Below are positions 8,858 to 20,375 of a stretch of 64,000 bases of DNA, one piece after another. The stretch covers positions 73,669-137,668 of the forward strand of contig CAWHCN010000024.1 in the NCBI GenBank assembly GCA_963827935.1, written 5' to 3'. The position numbers and the translations under genes were made by a program. Source of the stretch: DATFNV01 sp963827935. GTDB lineage: Bacteria; Planctomycetota; Planctomycetia; Gemmatales; Gemmataceae. Numbering within the stretch: position 1 is the stretch's first letter; every line of letters begins with the position of its first letter. Under the pieces are notes generated by a model, which saw only the letters and a program-made list of their open reading frames with translations, did no database searches and was not told where the DNA came from.

Positions 8858-9601
8858 ATGCACAATATCAAGCTGACGATTAGCTACGACGGCACCGACT
8901 TCAATGGCTGGCAGACGCAGCCGGGCTTTCGCACCGTGCAGGAGACTCTCGAAAAGGCCATCGCCGAGTTGACCGGGGACGAGCGCATTCGCCTCAACGC
9001 CAGCGGTCGCACCGACGCCGGCGTTCACGCCGTCGGCCAGGTGGCCAATTTCCACACCGCCAGCGCTTATCCGTCCGAGGTCATCCTCCGGGCCGTCAAC
9101 GCCCGCTTGCCGGCCGACGTTATCCTGCGGGAGGGGATCGAAGTACCCGAGGCGTTTGACGCCAACCGCGACGCCGTGCGGAAGCTGTATCGCTACATCA
9201 TCCACGATGGCCCGGTGCCGGACCTCTTCCTGCGGCGCTATTCGTGCCACAGCCAGCACCCGCTCGACGCGGCGGCCATGCGGGGGGCGGCGGAGTGTCT
9301 GAAGGGCCGGCACGATTTCCGCTGCTTCGAGAGCGAATGGCCCAACCGTGCCTCCAGCGTGCGGACCATCACTCACCTGGCCCTGAGCCGCCTGGGCGAC
9401 TGGCTCTGGCTGGATGTGGAGGCGGACGGCTTCCTGTACAATATGGTGCGCGCCATTGCCGGAACGCTGATGAACGTGGGCCGCGGCTACTGGCCGGAGG
9501 CGCAGGTCGCGGAGATTCTGGAGACGGGGGAGCGCAAGCTGGCCGGGCCGACGGCACCGGCGGCGGGGCTGTTTTTGATGCGCGTGACCTATGAACGATA
9601 G
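8858..9601 (+). CDS. truA: tRNA pseudouridine synthase A
   Basis: 247 residues. It isomerises uridines in the tRNA anticodon arm. YDGTDFNGWQ near the N-terminus and the catalytic aspartate in SGRTDAGVHA are diagnostic, with NMVRAIAGTLMNVGRG near the end. ATG 8858 is preferred to 8843, which lies inside the palindrome; no clear ribosome site is seen, so the repeat may have displaced it. Confidence 0.93.
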   Translation: MHNIKLTISYDGTDFNGWQTQPGFRTVQETLEKAIAELTGDERIRLNASGRTDAGVHAVGQVANFHTASAYPSEVILRAVNARLPADVILREGIEVPEAFDANRDAVRKLYRYIIHDGPVPDLFLRRYSCHSQHPLDAAAMRGAAECLKGRHDFRCFESEWPNRASSVRTITHLALSRLGDWLWLDVEADGFLYNMVRAIAGTLMNVGRGYWPEAQVAEILETGERKLAGPTAPAAGLFLMRVTYER

Positions 9602-9619
9602 CGTTCGGAGGAGAACGTC

Positions 9620-10345
9620 ATGCCGCTGCTGGATCATTTTCATCTACCGCTTTTTCCAAGGCACAGTTACGAGAGTTTTCACTCCGGCTGGGCGTGGCAG
9701 CTGGCCGGACGGCTCAACCTGCGCCCCTTGCCACCCCGGTTTTTGGCCGAAGCGGAAGGTCATATCGGAGTGAATGTTGCCGCTGACGTTGCCGCTTTTG
9801 ACCAGGACGAGCCACCGGGCAATGGTCAGGGTGGAGGCGTGGCAACGGCCGTCTGGGCACCGCCGCAACCTCCCCTGGTGGTTCCGGTCGATTTCACTGG
9901 CCTCGAATTGTTCGAGATGAAGGTATACGACCTGGAGCGGGCCCGCACCCTGGTGGCCGCGGTCGAGTTGGTTAGTCCGCGCAACAAGGACCGGGACGAT
10001 TCCCGCCGCGCCTTCCTGGACAAGTGCGCTGCCTATCTGCGCGAAGGCGTTTCGCTCATCATCGTCGATGTAGTGACCTCACGCCGCCACAACTTCCGCG
10101 GCGACCTGGTGGAGCTGTTCAACGGCGGCGCAGCGGCTGCGACGGCTGCCGCTTCGGACCTGTACGCGGTAGCTTACCGTGTCAAGATCGTTGGGACACG
10201 GACTCAACTGGAAATGTGGCCCGCGCCGCTCGCCCTGGGAGACGCCCTGCCGACGCTACCGCTGTGGATCGCCGTCGATTACGCCGCTCCCCTGGAACTC
10301 GAAGCCGCGTATCGCGACACCTGCCGCATGGCCGGCGTCCGCTGA
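9620..10345 (+). CDS. DUF4058 family protein
   Basis: 241 residues beginning MPLLDHFHLPLFPRHSYESF, with the HSGWAWQLAGRLN and LPPRFLAEAE pattern of DUF4058, a family of unknown function found in planctomycetes and cyanobacteria. GGAGG lies just before the start. The C-terminal half carries LFEMKVYDLERARTLVAAVELVSP and LIIVDVVTSR, a nuclease-like alpha/beta core without clear catalytic residues. It ends ten bases before aroA. Confidence 0.72.
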   Translation: MPLLDHFHLPLFPRHSYESFHSGWAWQLAGRLNLRPLPPRFLAEAEGHIGVNVAADVAAFDQDEPPGNGQGGGVATAVWAPPQPPLVVPVDFTGLELFEMKVYDLERARTLVAAVELVSPRNKDRDDSRRAFLDKCAAYLREGVSLIIVDVVTSRRHNFRGDLVELFNGGAAAATAAASDLYAVAYRVKIVGTRTQLEMWPAPLALGDALPTLPLWIAVDYAAPLELEAAYRDTCRMAGVR

Positions 10346-10354
10346 GGTTTGTGG

Positions 10355-11679
10355 ATGAGCGACCGCCTGGAAATCGTACCGCTGACGCAGCCGCCCCATG
10401 CGACGGTGCGCGTGCCGGGATCAAAGAGCATCACCAACCGGGCGCTGGTGCTGGCGGCGCTTAGCGGGAAGGGCACTGACTGTATCTTGAGAGGGGCGCT
10501 CCAGAGCGAAGACACCGAAGTGATGATTGCGGCATTGCGACAGCTCGGCTTTCATATCGATGCGGTATGGGGTGGAGACGACCCATACATCGCGGTTTCC
10601 TCAGACGAAGGCATTCTCATCCCCGCTTCGGGAGCCGAACTCTACGTGGCCAACTCCGGCACGACGATGCGATTCCTCACAGCGATGGTTTGTCTTGGTA
10701 ATGGACGTTACCGGATCGACGGGGTTCCGCGGATGCGGGAGCGGCCCATCGAGGATTTGCTCGCCACCCTACGGCAACTCGGCGTCCGCGCATCCAGCGA
10801 AGCGCACAATGGATGTCCTCCCGTGGTCATCCAATCAGACAGCCTCAAAGGGGGCATGGCGCGGATCAAGGGGAATGTCAGTAGCCAGTTTCTCAGCGGA
10901 CTGTTACTCGCAGCTCCGTTCGCTCAAGAGGAAATCATGATCGAGGTGGATGGTCCGTTGGTATCGTGGCCTTATGTTGCGATGACCATCGAGATGATGA
11001 GGCAATGGTTCTTCCGGATCGACATGATATCGCAAGTCTGTTTTCGCGTTCCGGGGCGGCAGTGGGGTGGCCGCTGTGGCTACGATATCGAGCCGGACGC
11101 GACAGCCGCGACTTATTTCTGGGCGCAGCGGCAGTCACCAACGGGTATGTTCGGGTTACCGGCATCAACACGCGCAGTATTCAAGGTGACATCCGCTTTG
11201 TCGAAATCTTGGAGGAAATGGGCTGCACGATCGTCCGTAGCGATGATGGCATCACCGTCCACGGCGCCCCCCTCCACGGCATCGACGTGGACATGAACGA
11301 CATCAGCGACACCGTCATGACCCTCGCCGTCGTTGCCCTGTTCGCCGACGGCCCCACGACCATCCGCAACGTCGCCCATATCCGCCACAAGGAAACCGAT
11401 CGCCTCGCCGCCCTCGCCACCGAGCTGCGCCGCGTCGGTGCCGAGGTCGAGGAGTTTGCCGATGGGCTACGCATCACGCCGCGGCCGTTGCATGGAGCCG
11501 AGATCGAGACGTACAATGACCATCGCATGGCCATGAGCATGGCCCTCGTCGGCCTCAGGGTGCCGGGTATCGTCATCAAGGACCCCGGCTGCGTCGCCAA
11601 GACCTATCCCAACTATTTCTCCGACCTCGAACAGTTAAGAACCACAACGGACACAAAGGGCACAAAGGAAAAACAATGA
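10355..11679 (+). CDS. aroA: 3-phosphoshikimate 1-carboxyvinyltransferase (EPSP synthase), one frame break
   Basis: The sixth step of the shikimate pathway. PGSKSITNRALVLAAL, NSGTTMRFLTAM, RMRERPIEDLL and YDIEPDATAATYFWA lie in the first frame; GINTRSIQGD, HIRHKETDRLAAL and YNDHRMAMSMALVGLR lie in the second. They join at about 11120 by restoring one base in tgggcgcagcgg (giving FWAAAAVTNGY). All catalytic segments are intact, so a sequence error is more likely than loss. The start at 10355 follows GAGG. The C-terminal tail after DLEQLR is encoded by palindrome B, and the stop overlaps the next start (ATGA). Confidence 0.88.
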
Positions 11680-11753
11680 ACGCGCCCCTCTCCTCGCGAT
11701 CATCGAAAGTCGCCTTTCTGTCTTCTCTTTGTGTCCTTTGTGTCCTTTGTGGT
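11641..11753. repeat. palindromic element, family B
   Basis: Left arm 11641-11669 (accacaacggacacaaaggg...) is the near reverse complement of right arm 11726-11753 (tctttgtgtcctttgtgtcc...). The left arm codes the aroA tail; the right arm codes the hydrophobic core of the next protein's signal peptide. Confidence 0.8.
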
Positions 11754-13594
11754 TATAGTCGAGCCCTCGACCCGGAGTTGACCACGCCCTACAAGGTCGA
11801 GGTGGTGCTGCGCGTGGCCCCCAATCGCATCTTCACGCCCATCTTCAAGGAGCAGCTCCGCCGCGATCTGAAACAGGGTTTGCAGGCGGCGCTCGGGGCG
11901 ATGGGCGAGGTCGAGGTGATCGATCTCGCCGAGGTCAAGCCGGAGGAGCAGACCGCGCTCTGGAAGGAGGTCGCCGTCAAGGGATTGCAGGCAGGACTGG
12001 ATGGATCGAGCAAGGGGAACTCGGCGATCAAGACGCACTTCGTCGCCGTCGATTATGTCGAGGGCCAATATGAAATCCAGGCCCGGCAATACGACGGACT
12101 GACGGGGCTGGCCAGTCCGACGGTGCGGCGCGAGCGGACGCCGGACCGGCAATTCGTGGCCCGTACGGCGGCGCTGCTGGTCGATCGCGATTTCGGCATC
12201 GTCGGCACTCTGGCGGACGGGGGGACGGCAAGACGGTGCGGATCGCCTTCAAGGGGGGCGGCCTTAAGGTGCCGCTGGACCGCTTTGTGCAGAAGGGCAA
12301 CCTCTTTGCCCTGGTGCAGGTCGCCGCTGCCGGCCGCACGACCCGGGTCCCCTGGACGCTCCTCCAGGCGGAGGCAACACCGGGGGACGATAGCTCGTGC
12401 GTGTGCCAGCTGTTGCCGGCGCAACGGCCGCTCCCTGCCGGGGCGGAGTTCCGCTGCCTGAAGCTCGGGACGATCAAGGCGCCGGTGCGGCTGCGGATCA
12501 TCGAGGGGGGCCGGCGCGGCCCGGGCCCGGCTCGGGCGCCGGAAAATGTCGTTCTCTACATCGGCCGGCAGGGCTTCGTGAAGACCGAGGATCTGGGCCG
12601 CACGCCCGACAATCTCGGCTACTATTCCTCCGAGAAAGAGAAGGAAGGTCCGCTCTACGACGGCCTGGCCTTCGTTACCGTCACGCACGATGGGCAGGTC
12701 CGGACACAGGTCCCCGTGCCCATTGTGGACCACCGCACCGTCACCATTCCGATCAAACTGGGGACCGAGCCGCCGCAGTTCTTGACGGAGCGGTCTTTGT
12801 GGGAACAATCGTTGCTCAATGAACAGGTCACCCTGGGCGACCTGTTCCCATCGCTCAACAAGGAAGTGGAGGAGCGGCGCGAGGCGACGCTGGAGCGAGC
12901 CCGCAAGGCCCTGGATCACCTGAGCGGGCAAATCCTGTTACTCAACCAGCAGCGCGAGGGACTGGTGGCGCAGGCCAAACCGGCCAATGGCGGCAAGCCG
13001 CTCGACCTGTCCAAGGGCGAGCGCGGGCTGGCGGATGTCCGGGCCGGGCGCGACCAGCTGGCGGCGTGGCTGGCGCAGTGGGAGAAGGTCCAGAAAGAGG
13101 GCACCAGTCCCGAGGCGCGGGCGGCCCAGGCGGATTTCGTGCAGGCGCACAACCTGGAACTCGAGGGCGACTATGGCCGGGCCATCGAGTTGTACGACAA
13201 GGTGCTGGCCAAAACGAAGGATGCCAAGCTCGAAGCACGACTCCCCCGCCTCAAGGCCGCCTGGGAGGTCAAGGGGGAAAAGCACCGGGCGGCCCGGGCT
13301 TTCGTCTACGAAACCTGGCCCAAGCTGGAGTCGCCGGCCACCATGAAGGAGCGTGTCAAGCAGGCCCAAGAGGCGCTCGACACATTCCGCGCCGCCAAGG
13401 ACCCGCTGGGACCGCGCAAGCTCTTGAAAGTCGCCTTGACCCACTCTAACAAGCTGAAGCAGGACTCCGAGAAGCTGTCGGACACCAGCGAAGAGGACCT
13501 CAAGCTGGCCCGCGACCTGGAGGGAGTTCTGGGACTCCTGGCCAGGGTCATCGACCAGGCGACGAAGGACGTGGCGGCGAACCCGGTGCCGTAG
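11676..13594 (+). CDS. exported coiled-coil protein of unknown function, one frame break
   Basis: About 639 residues once the frame is joined. A hydrophobic N-terminal segment (FLSSLCVLCVLCG) looks like a signal peptide. The first domain (LTTPYKVEVVLRVAPNRIFTP) is read to about 12219, where a run of six G breaks the frame; a seventh G gives the continuous LADGGDGKTVRIAF. The second half contains a long heptad-rich stretch (about 12850-13540), probably coiled coil. I recognise no family. The ATG overlaps the aroA stop, so they may be cotranscribed. Confidence 0.6.
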
Positions 13595-13792
13595 TTACCG
13601 CCGGGGCGACGGCGTGGCCCGCGAGCTGACGCGAGCCGGCCCGGCCGATGACGCCGGACCCGGTGCCGCCGGCGGACCGACGCGAATCGGCGTCTTGCAC
13701 AGGAGGCAATTGACCACGTTGTTGCAGTCGTGCTCCTCGACGAGCATGAACTTGCGGCAGCGGGCGTTGGGGCACTGGACGGCAAAGACCAC
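13595..13792 (-). CDS. small zinc-ribbon protein
   Basis: 65 residues starting with GTG at 13792 behind GAGGTGA. Four cysteines in CPNARC and CLLCK form a short zinc ribbon, with a Pro/Ala-rich tail. Such minimal ribbons in planctomycetes resemble the N-termini of larger zinc-ribbon proteins. The role is unknown. It converges tail to tail with the coiled-coil gene, with adjacent stops. Confidence 0.55.
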   Translation of the reverse strand: MVFAVQCPNARCRKFMLVEEHDCNNVVNCLLCKTPIRVGPPAAPGPASSAGPARVSSRATPSPRR

Positions 13793-13848
13793 AGTTCACC
13801 TCGCTTACCAATCCGGACCTAACGTCTGGCCCCTTGCAGAACGAGGCG

Positions 13849-14208
13849 CTACAACCGCGTAGAACAACGCATGCGCCTCACCAGAGTCTCGACCTCTTTG
13901 CGCTCGTCCGTCTGCAATTGCAGGCTGAGTTCGGTCGAATCGTTCCCACATTCACTGAGGCAGTCATCGACGACCTCGATCAGAAGGGCGACTTCGTGGT
14001 CCGAGAGATGAACACCCTGAACGTCTTGAGGCTGAGGCTGCTGGTAGGCTGCACGCAGGGCAATGAGCTTGTCCGAAGCAGAATCAACAATTGCTTGTTG
14101 ATGATCGGTCAACTGACGCTTCGCGGTGCTGCGGAAGGGAACTCCCCAGTGCATCAGCGTGGCCCCAAGCAAGATGGAGGCCTCCCTGTCGGAAAGTTGG
14201 AGTATCAT
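13849..14208 (-). CDS. small acidic protein of unknown function, possible immunity protein
   Basis: 119 residues from ATG 14208 (MILQLSDREASILLGATLMH), preceded by GGAGG. Helical and acidic, with LSDHEVALLIEVVDDCLSEC. It starts 1 base after the stop of the upstream ORF at 14210, so the two are translated together. That layout and the toxin-like character of the upstream ORF suggest an immunity partner; this is inference only. Confidence 0.45.
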   Translation of the reverse strand: MILQLSDREASILLGATLMHWGVPFRSTAKRQLTDHQQAIVDSASDKLIALRAAYQQPQPQDVQGVHLSDHEVALLIEVVDDCLSECGNDSTELSLQLQTDERKEVETLVRRMRCSTRL

Positions 14209-14209
14209 G

Positions 14210-14545
14210 TCAGGTTCCTCCGGGGTTGCGGGCGACCCAGCGACGGAAGTACTCAAGGGCATTGGCGCTTGGTCGGAATATCGTCCCTTCCGCCCGCGCC
14301 GGATTTTCGATCAGAATCACATCGCCCTTTCGGTGTATTGTCTCGCCGCTTGGCGCTGCGTAGCGATTGGCCCAATTGTGACGAACATCCCCGATCAGTT
14401 GTTTGATCTCGTCAAGAGTCTTCCCAGGCCAGTGTCCTCGTGACGCAGCGTGGCTGGCGATGGCATCATCGAAGCTCCCGGCTGGAGTAGCGCTGGAATT
14501 AGGCACCAGTATCCCCGAACTGTGGCCCGCAAGGTATTGCCTCAA
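14210..14545 (-). CDS. possible toxin-like C-terminal domain, N-terminus unclear
   Basis: The frame is open from 14614 but its first part overlaps the hsp70 end. A TTG at 14545 with AGGA upstream is a possible start. The C-terminal part (GKTLDEIKQLIGD, then GDVILIENP and GTIFRPSANALEYFRRW) resembles the small RNase-like tips of polymorphic toxins in general shape, but I cannot name a family. It may be a detached toxin tip. It is paired with the small ORF downstream. Confidence 0.35.
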   Translation of the reverse strand: MRQYLAGHSSGILVPNSSATPAGSFDDAIASHAASRGHWPGKTLDEIKQLIGDVRHNWANRYAAPSGETIHRKGDVILIENPARAEGTIFRPSANALEYFRRWVARNPGGT

Positions 14546-14561
14546 TGTTCCTGAGCGGTAC

Positions 14562-16136
<1,575 letters not shown>

Positions 16137-16213
16137 AGTGGCTAGTGGCTAGTGGCCAGTGGCTAGTAAACACAGCCTGCTTCATTGTACTAGCCGCTAG
16201 CCACTAGCCACTA
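16137..16213. repeat. palindromic element, family C (tagtggctag units)
   Basis: Left arm 16137-16167 is made of tagtggctag-type units; right arm 16189-16213 is the reverse complement. It fills the whole gap between rplC and hsp70, and supplies the rplC stop codon and the hsp70 leader. Confidence 0.8.
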
Positions 16214-16969
16214 CCCTCTCTTATTCGTGGGCCGCACCAGGACCAGTCCGCCGTTGGGGCCGGGGATGGCGCCCTTGACGAGCAGCAGGTGGTTGTCGGC
16301 GTCGATGCGGACGATGGTGAGGTTGCGGACGGTGACACGTTCGTGGCCGTACTGGCCGGCCATGCGGATGCCCTTCTTGGGCCGGCCGCTGCCGCGGTTG
16401 CTGGCGTTGGAGGCGATGGAGCCGTGCTGGCGGTTGCCCTTCTTGACACCGTGGCTTCCGCGCAGGCCGCCGAAGTTGTGCCGCTTGACCACGCCCGTGA
16501 AGCCGCGCCCCTTGGTGGTGCCGATGACATCCACGTCGGGATAGGCCTCGACCTCGCGCTTCTTGCCGTCGGGCCCCCGGACCTCCTTCTTGGTCTTGGC
16601 GAAAACTTCCTCGGCTCGCAACAAGGCGCCGACCTTGATCTCGGTGGGAGCTTCCAGGCGGAATTCGCGGATGTAGCGCTGCGGCTCGCACTCCGGCTTG
16701 GGAAGCAAGGCGACACCGGCGGCAGTGCGGACCCGGCGGCGTTTGCTCTCGAGGGCCGAGGAGACGTGGCCGCGCTCACCGCGTGTCGCCTTGTCGCGCT
16801 TCTTGTCGCGGAAGCCGAGCTGGACGGCGTCGTAGCCGTCGCGCTCCTGCGTGCGCACCTGCAACACCGGGCAGGGGCCCAGCTCAATGATGGTGACCGG
16901 GGCAATCTTGCCCGCGTCATCGTAGATCTGCGTCATCCCAACCTTCGTACCGAGCAAGCCCAGGGGCAT
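16211..16969 (-). CDS. rplC: 50S ribosomal protein L3
   Basis: 252 residues. GLLGTKVGMTQIYDDAG at the N-terminus and GTTKGRGFTGVVKRHNF, HGVKKGNRQHGSI and GQYGHERVTVRNL identify L3, an early 23S rRNA binder. The start at 16969 follows GAGGTG. No rpsJ or rplD is beside it: the downstream gene is hsp70 and an insertion element lies upstream. Its TAG stop is part of palindrome C. Confidence 0.95.
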   Translation of the reverse strand: MPLGLLGTKVGMTQIYDDAGKIAPVTIIELGPCPVLQVRTQERDGYDAVQLGFRDKKRDKATRGERGHVSSALESKRRRVRTAAGVALLPKPECEPQRYIREFRLEAPTEIKVGALLRAEEVFAKTKKEVRGPDGKKREVEAYPDVDVIGTTKGRGFTGVVKRHNFGGLRGSHGVKKGNRQHGSIASNASNRGSGRPKKGIRMAGQYGHERVTVRNLTIVRIDADNHLLLVKGAIPGPNGGLVLVRPTNKRG

Positions 16970-17083
16970 GATTCCCACCTCGTAGATGGAGGGGCGCGGG
17001 CGCGCCCGGTCCAACAGGAAAGGGGAATTGTAGGGGCCGGGCGGGGCCAGTGTCCAGGGAGACTTCCGAGTTGAAATGGGGAG

Positions 17084-18984
17084 GGGCGCACGACACGGTT
17101 TGCAGCTGACGTACCGAAGTCCTACACTAGCTCGTAGGGATTCAGTCGTCTTGTTGACGTAACTCTTTGCAGGAGCCAAGGATGGCAGGAACTGAAAAAT
17201 CCACTGCCAAGGTTGACGAAGTGCGACCCTACGTAGAGGGCGTTGCCAAAAACCTCGTCGACAAGCTGTACGGCCCCGCCGGACTGCCGTGGGGCACTAC
17301 TCTGACCGAACTGGAAGACGTCTGCCTGGGCATCCGCGCCGCTCTCACGGAAAAGATGCTGGACGTGGCCCTGGAACGCCAGGCGGCGGACCACCCGCGG
17401 CGGCCCAGGGATTTCGGCTGCTGTCCGGAATGCCAGCGCCCCCTCGTCTGCGACGACACGGAACCCCGCTTGGTGCAGACGCGAGCGGGAGAGGCTGAAT
17501 GGCTTGAGCCCCAGGCTTACTGCCGCACCTGTCGGCAGGCTTTTTTTCCCTCAGTCCAAGAGCCTGGGCATTGATCGCAGTCACTACAGCCCCGCTCTGC
17601 AACACAAGATCGTTTACGCGGGCGTCAACAACACCTCCTTTGCCAACGCCAGCGACAACCTGCGCGTGGTGGGGGACGTGGAAGTTGCCGCGAAGCAGAT
17701 CGAGCGTGTCACCAAAGGCATCGGTCTGGAACGCTGCGCGGAACGTGACGAGGCCGTAGCCAGCTACCAGGCCCTGCCGTTGGTGCAACGCAAAGGCGTC
17801 CCCGACGGGGTGACGCCGCCGGCAGCTGGCCGTGGTCGGCACGGACGGCGGTCGGATCCAAATCCTGGATCGTGCCGCAGCCGCCGCGGCGAAGGTGCCG
17901 CCGGCCGAAGCGTCGCCCGTGGCCGTGACAGCCGTGGCCAGCGAACCCGTGAGCGTGACGCCCGTGGCCATCCCGGTGCTGGCCGTCGCGCCCGCTGCCG
18001 CGACGCCTGTGGCCGCCAACGCGCGTCCAGCGCCGTCGGCAGCCACGGCGGAGCGTGGGGGCCGCCACTGGCGTGAAGACAAGATCGGCCTGCTGCTGGG
18101 CATGACGAGCACCGTCTCGGCGAGCGATCCTTGTCCGCAAATTCCCGAGGGTTTCCTCGATCCCACGCGCATGGGGCAACTGGTGCGCGACTTGCGTAAG
18201 GGGGTCTCCGTGGCGGAGGAAGCCGCTGACGAGGTCCGGGACCCGGCCGCCGCAGCGGACGCCTATGAAAGTCGGCCCGCCGTCTGGAAACCGCCGGCCG
18301 TGGCGGAGAAACGGCTGGTCGGCTCGCGGCAAAGCTGGGCCGCGTTCGGGCCCATGGTGGCGGCGGCGGCCTGGGCGATGGGCTTGTTCGGGTCGGCCCG
18401 CCAGGCCTTCATCGGCGATGGGGCGGAGAACAACTGGACGGTATGGCGTGATTACTTCTCGTCGTTCGTGCCGATCCTGGATTTCATCCATGCCCTGTCG
18501 TACGTGTATGCGGCGGCGCACGCCGGCTGCACGAAGACGGCGGGCTGGCTGCGTTACCGCGTGTGGATCGCCTGGGTCTGGGAAGGGCGTGTGGAGCGTG
18601 TGCTCGAGGCCTTGCGGGCACGTCAGGCGGAGCTGGGCGAGCCGCAAGAGGAAGACAAGGAGACGCAGCCGCGCAAGGTCGTGGCCAAGGCGTTGACCTA
18701 CTTGGAGAACAACAAGCACCGGATGCGTTACGACGTTTACCGCCGCGAGGGCTTGCCGATAACTTCCAGCTACGTGGAAAGCGCGGTCAAGCAGTTCAAC
18801 CAGCGGGCGAAGGGAACGGAGAAGTTCTGGGGAGAGGAAGGCGCAGAGGCGATACTCCAGTTACGCGGCGATTACCTGAGCGAGAACGAGCCGCTGAAGG
18901 CCTTCTGGGAACGCCGCCAAGACCAGACCTCGGGGCAGCGTCCCTACCGGCGGGCAGCGTGATTGCAAACCAGGTCGTGCGCCC
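17084..18984 (+). mobile_element. ISKra4-like insertion sequence
   Basis: Terminal inverted repeats of 21 bases at 17084-17104 (gggcgcacgacacggtttgc) and 18964-18984 match at 19 positions in reverse complement. They bracket one transposase gene in a 1.9 kb unit. No clear target-site duplication is visible. Confidence 0.8.
17182..18962 (+). pseudogene. ISKra4-family transposase, two frame breaks
   Basis: An N-terminal zinc-finger-like part (CCPECQRPLVC, CRTCRQ) precedes a DDE core: aspartate in VGTDGGRIQI, then IGDGAENNW with VPILDFIHALSYVYAAA, and glutamate in SSYVESAVKQFNQRAKG. The first break is at a run of seven T near 17541 (six would keep frame); the second near 17826 has one extra G. 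Since some ISKra4 relatives use two frames, the first break may be functional. An Ala/Pro/Val-rich stretch (17880-18060) interrupts the core. The start at 17182 follows AGGAG. Confidence 0.75.
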
Positions 18985-19020
18985 GCGCATCTCCGACCGC
19001 CCGCCGGCAGCGCACGCGCT

Positions 19021-19140
19021 GCCAGGTTGAACTGAAGTGGCCGGGAATTCTGTTCAACCTGGCGCGGACACCGCAAGCCATTGGTAAATAACGACATGTG
19101 CCTTCGCAATTCAGCAAAAATCGCCAGGTTGAACTGAAGT
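19021..19140. repeat. direct and inverted repeat with gccaggttgaac
   Basis: An 18-base word (gccaggttgaactgaagt) occurs at 19021 and 19123; gttcaacctggc at 19052-19063 makes a 12-base-pair hairpin with the first copy. This lies just outside the IS right end and before the carA stop. Confidence 0.6.
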
Positions 19141-19259
19141 CCGATGTGTGCGGGAGCGCTACGACGGGCCCCTTCGCCGCAGGGCGAGGGATCGTCGCCC
19201 CAGTCCCCCGTACTCGGTCGGAGCACCGGGGCGAGGGGAGATTATCTCCTGCCGTTCGC

Positions 19260-20375
19260 CTACCCCATCAGCTGGCGAAACTCCTCGAACAGATACCCGC
19301 TATCGTGCGGTCCCGCCGAGGCTTCGGGGTGATACTGCACGCTGAACACGGGCAGGCGCCGGTGCCGCATCCCTTCCAGCGTCTGGTCGTTCAGGTTGAT
19401 GTGCGTCGGCTCCAGGTTGCGCGGGAGGTCGTCCAACCGCACCGCAAAGCCGTGGTTCTGCGTGGTAATCTCGACCCGGTTCGTCAGCTGGTTCAGCACC
19501 GGCTGGTTGGCGCCGCGGTGGCCGAACTTCAGCTTGAAGGTCTTCGCCCCCAGCGCCAGTCCCAGGAGTTGATGCCCCAGGCAGATGCCGAAGATCGGCT
19601 TCTTGCCCACCAGGCCGCGGATGGTCTCCTGGGCATAACCCAGCGGTTCCGGGTCGCCGGGGCCGTTGGAGAGGAAGACGCCGTCGGGCTTCTGGGCCAG
19701 CACCTCGGCGGCGGTTGCGCTGCCCGGCATCACCGTCACACGGCAGCCAACCTGCGTCAGGCAGCGCGGGATGTTCCACTTCATGCCGAAGTCGAGCGCG
19801 ACCACGTGATGACTGGGCGGATGAAGGGGCAGGTAGGTGACGAATGGGCTGGTGAACGCCTCGTGCCATTGGGTCGCCTGTTCGGGCATCACGGACCGAA
19901 CCAGGTCGCGGCCGACGATGCCGGGGGCGGTCCGGGCCTTGTGGAGCAGTGAGGCATCGTCGAGGTCGGTGGTGGAAAGAATGCCGGTCATGGCCCCGCG
20001 CATGCGCAGCCGGCGGACCAGGGCGCGGGTGTCGATCCCCTCGATGCCCAGCACGTTGTTATCGGCGAGATAGCCGTCCAGCGAGCCGTGCGAGCGGAAG
20101 TTGCTGGGATGGCGGGCCAGTTCGCGGACGATGAAGCCTTCGACCTGCGGGCGGGCCGACTCCACATCCTCGGCGTTGATCCCGTAATTGCCGATGAGCG
20201 GATAGGTCATGGTCACGATCTGCCCCTTGTAGGACGGATCGGTCAGGACCTCCTGGTAGCCGGTCATGCTGGTATTGAAGACCACCTCGCCAGATCGTTC
20301 GCCGCGGGCGCCGAAGGCACGTCCGGTAAACACGGTGCCGTCTTCCAGGGCCAGCTTCGCGATGTCGTCGGCCAT
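19260..20375 (-). CDS. carA: carbamoyl-phosphate synthase small (glutaminase) subunit
   Basis: 371 residues. It supplies ammonia from glutamine for carbamoyl phosphate, used in arginine and pyrimidine synthesis. The N-terminal domain has NTSMTGYQEVLTDPSYKGQ; the class I amidotransferase has SNGPGDPEP, the nucleophile in GICLGHQLLGLA and the His/Glu pair in QYHPEASAGP. carB is not in the window. The stop is about 275 bases from the IS end. Confidence 0.96.
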   Translation of the reverse strand: MADDIAKLALEDGTVFTGRAFGARGERSGEVVFNTSMTGYQEVLTDPSYKGQIVTMTYPLIGNYGINAEDVESARPQVEGFIVRELARHPSNFRSHGSLDGYLADNNVLGIEGIDTRALVRRLRMRGAMTGILSTTDLDDASLLHKARTAPGIVGRDLVRSVMPEQATQWHEAFTSPFVTYLPLHPPSHHVVALDFGMKWNIPRCLTQVGCRVTVMPGSATAAEVLAQKPDGVFLSNGPGDPEPLGYAQETIRGLVGKKPIFGICLGHQLLGLALGAKTFKLKFGHRGANQPVLNQLTNRVEITTQNHGFAVRLDDLPRNLEPTHINLNDQTLEGMRHRRLPVFSVQYHPEASAGPHDSGYLFEEFRQLMG

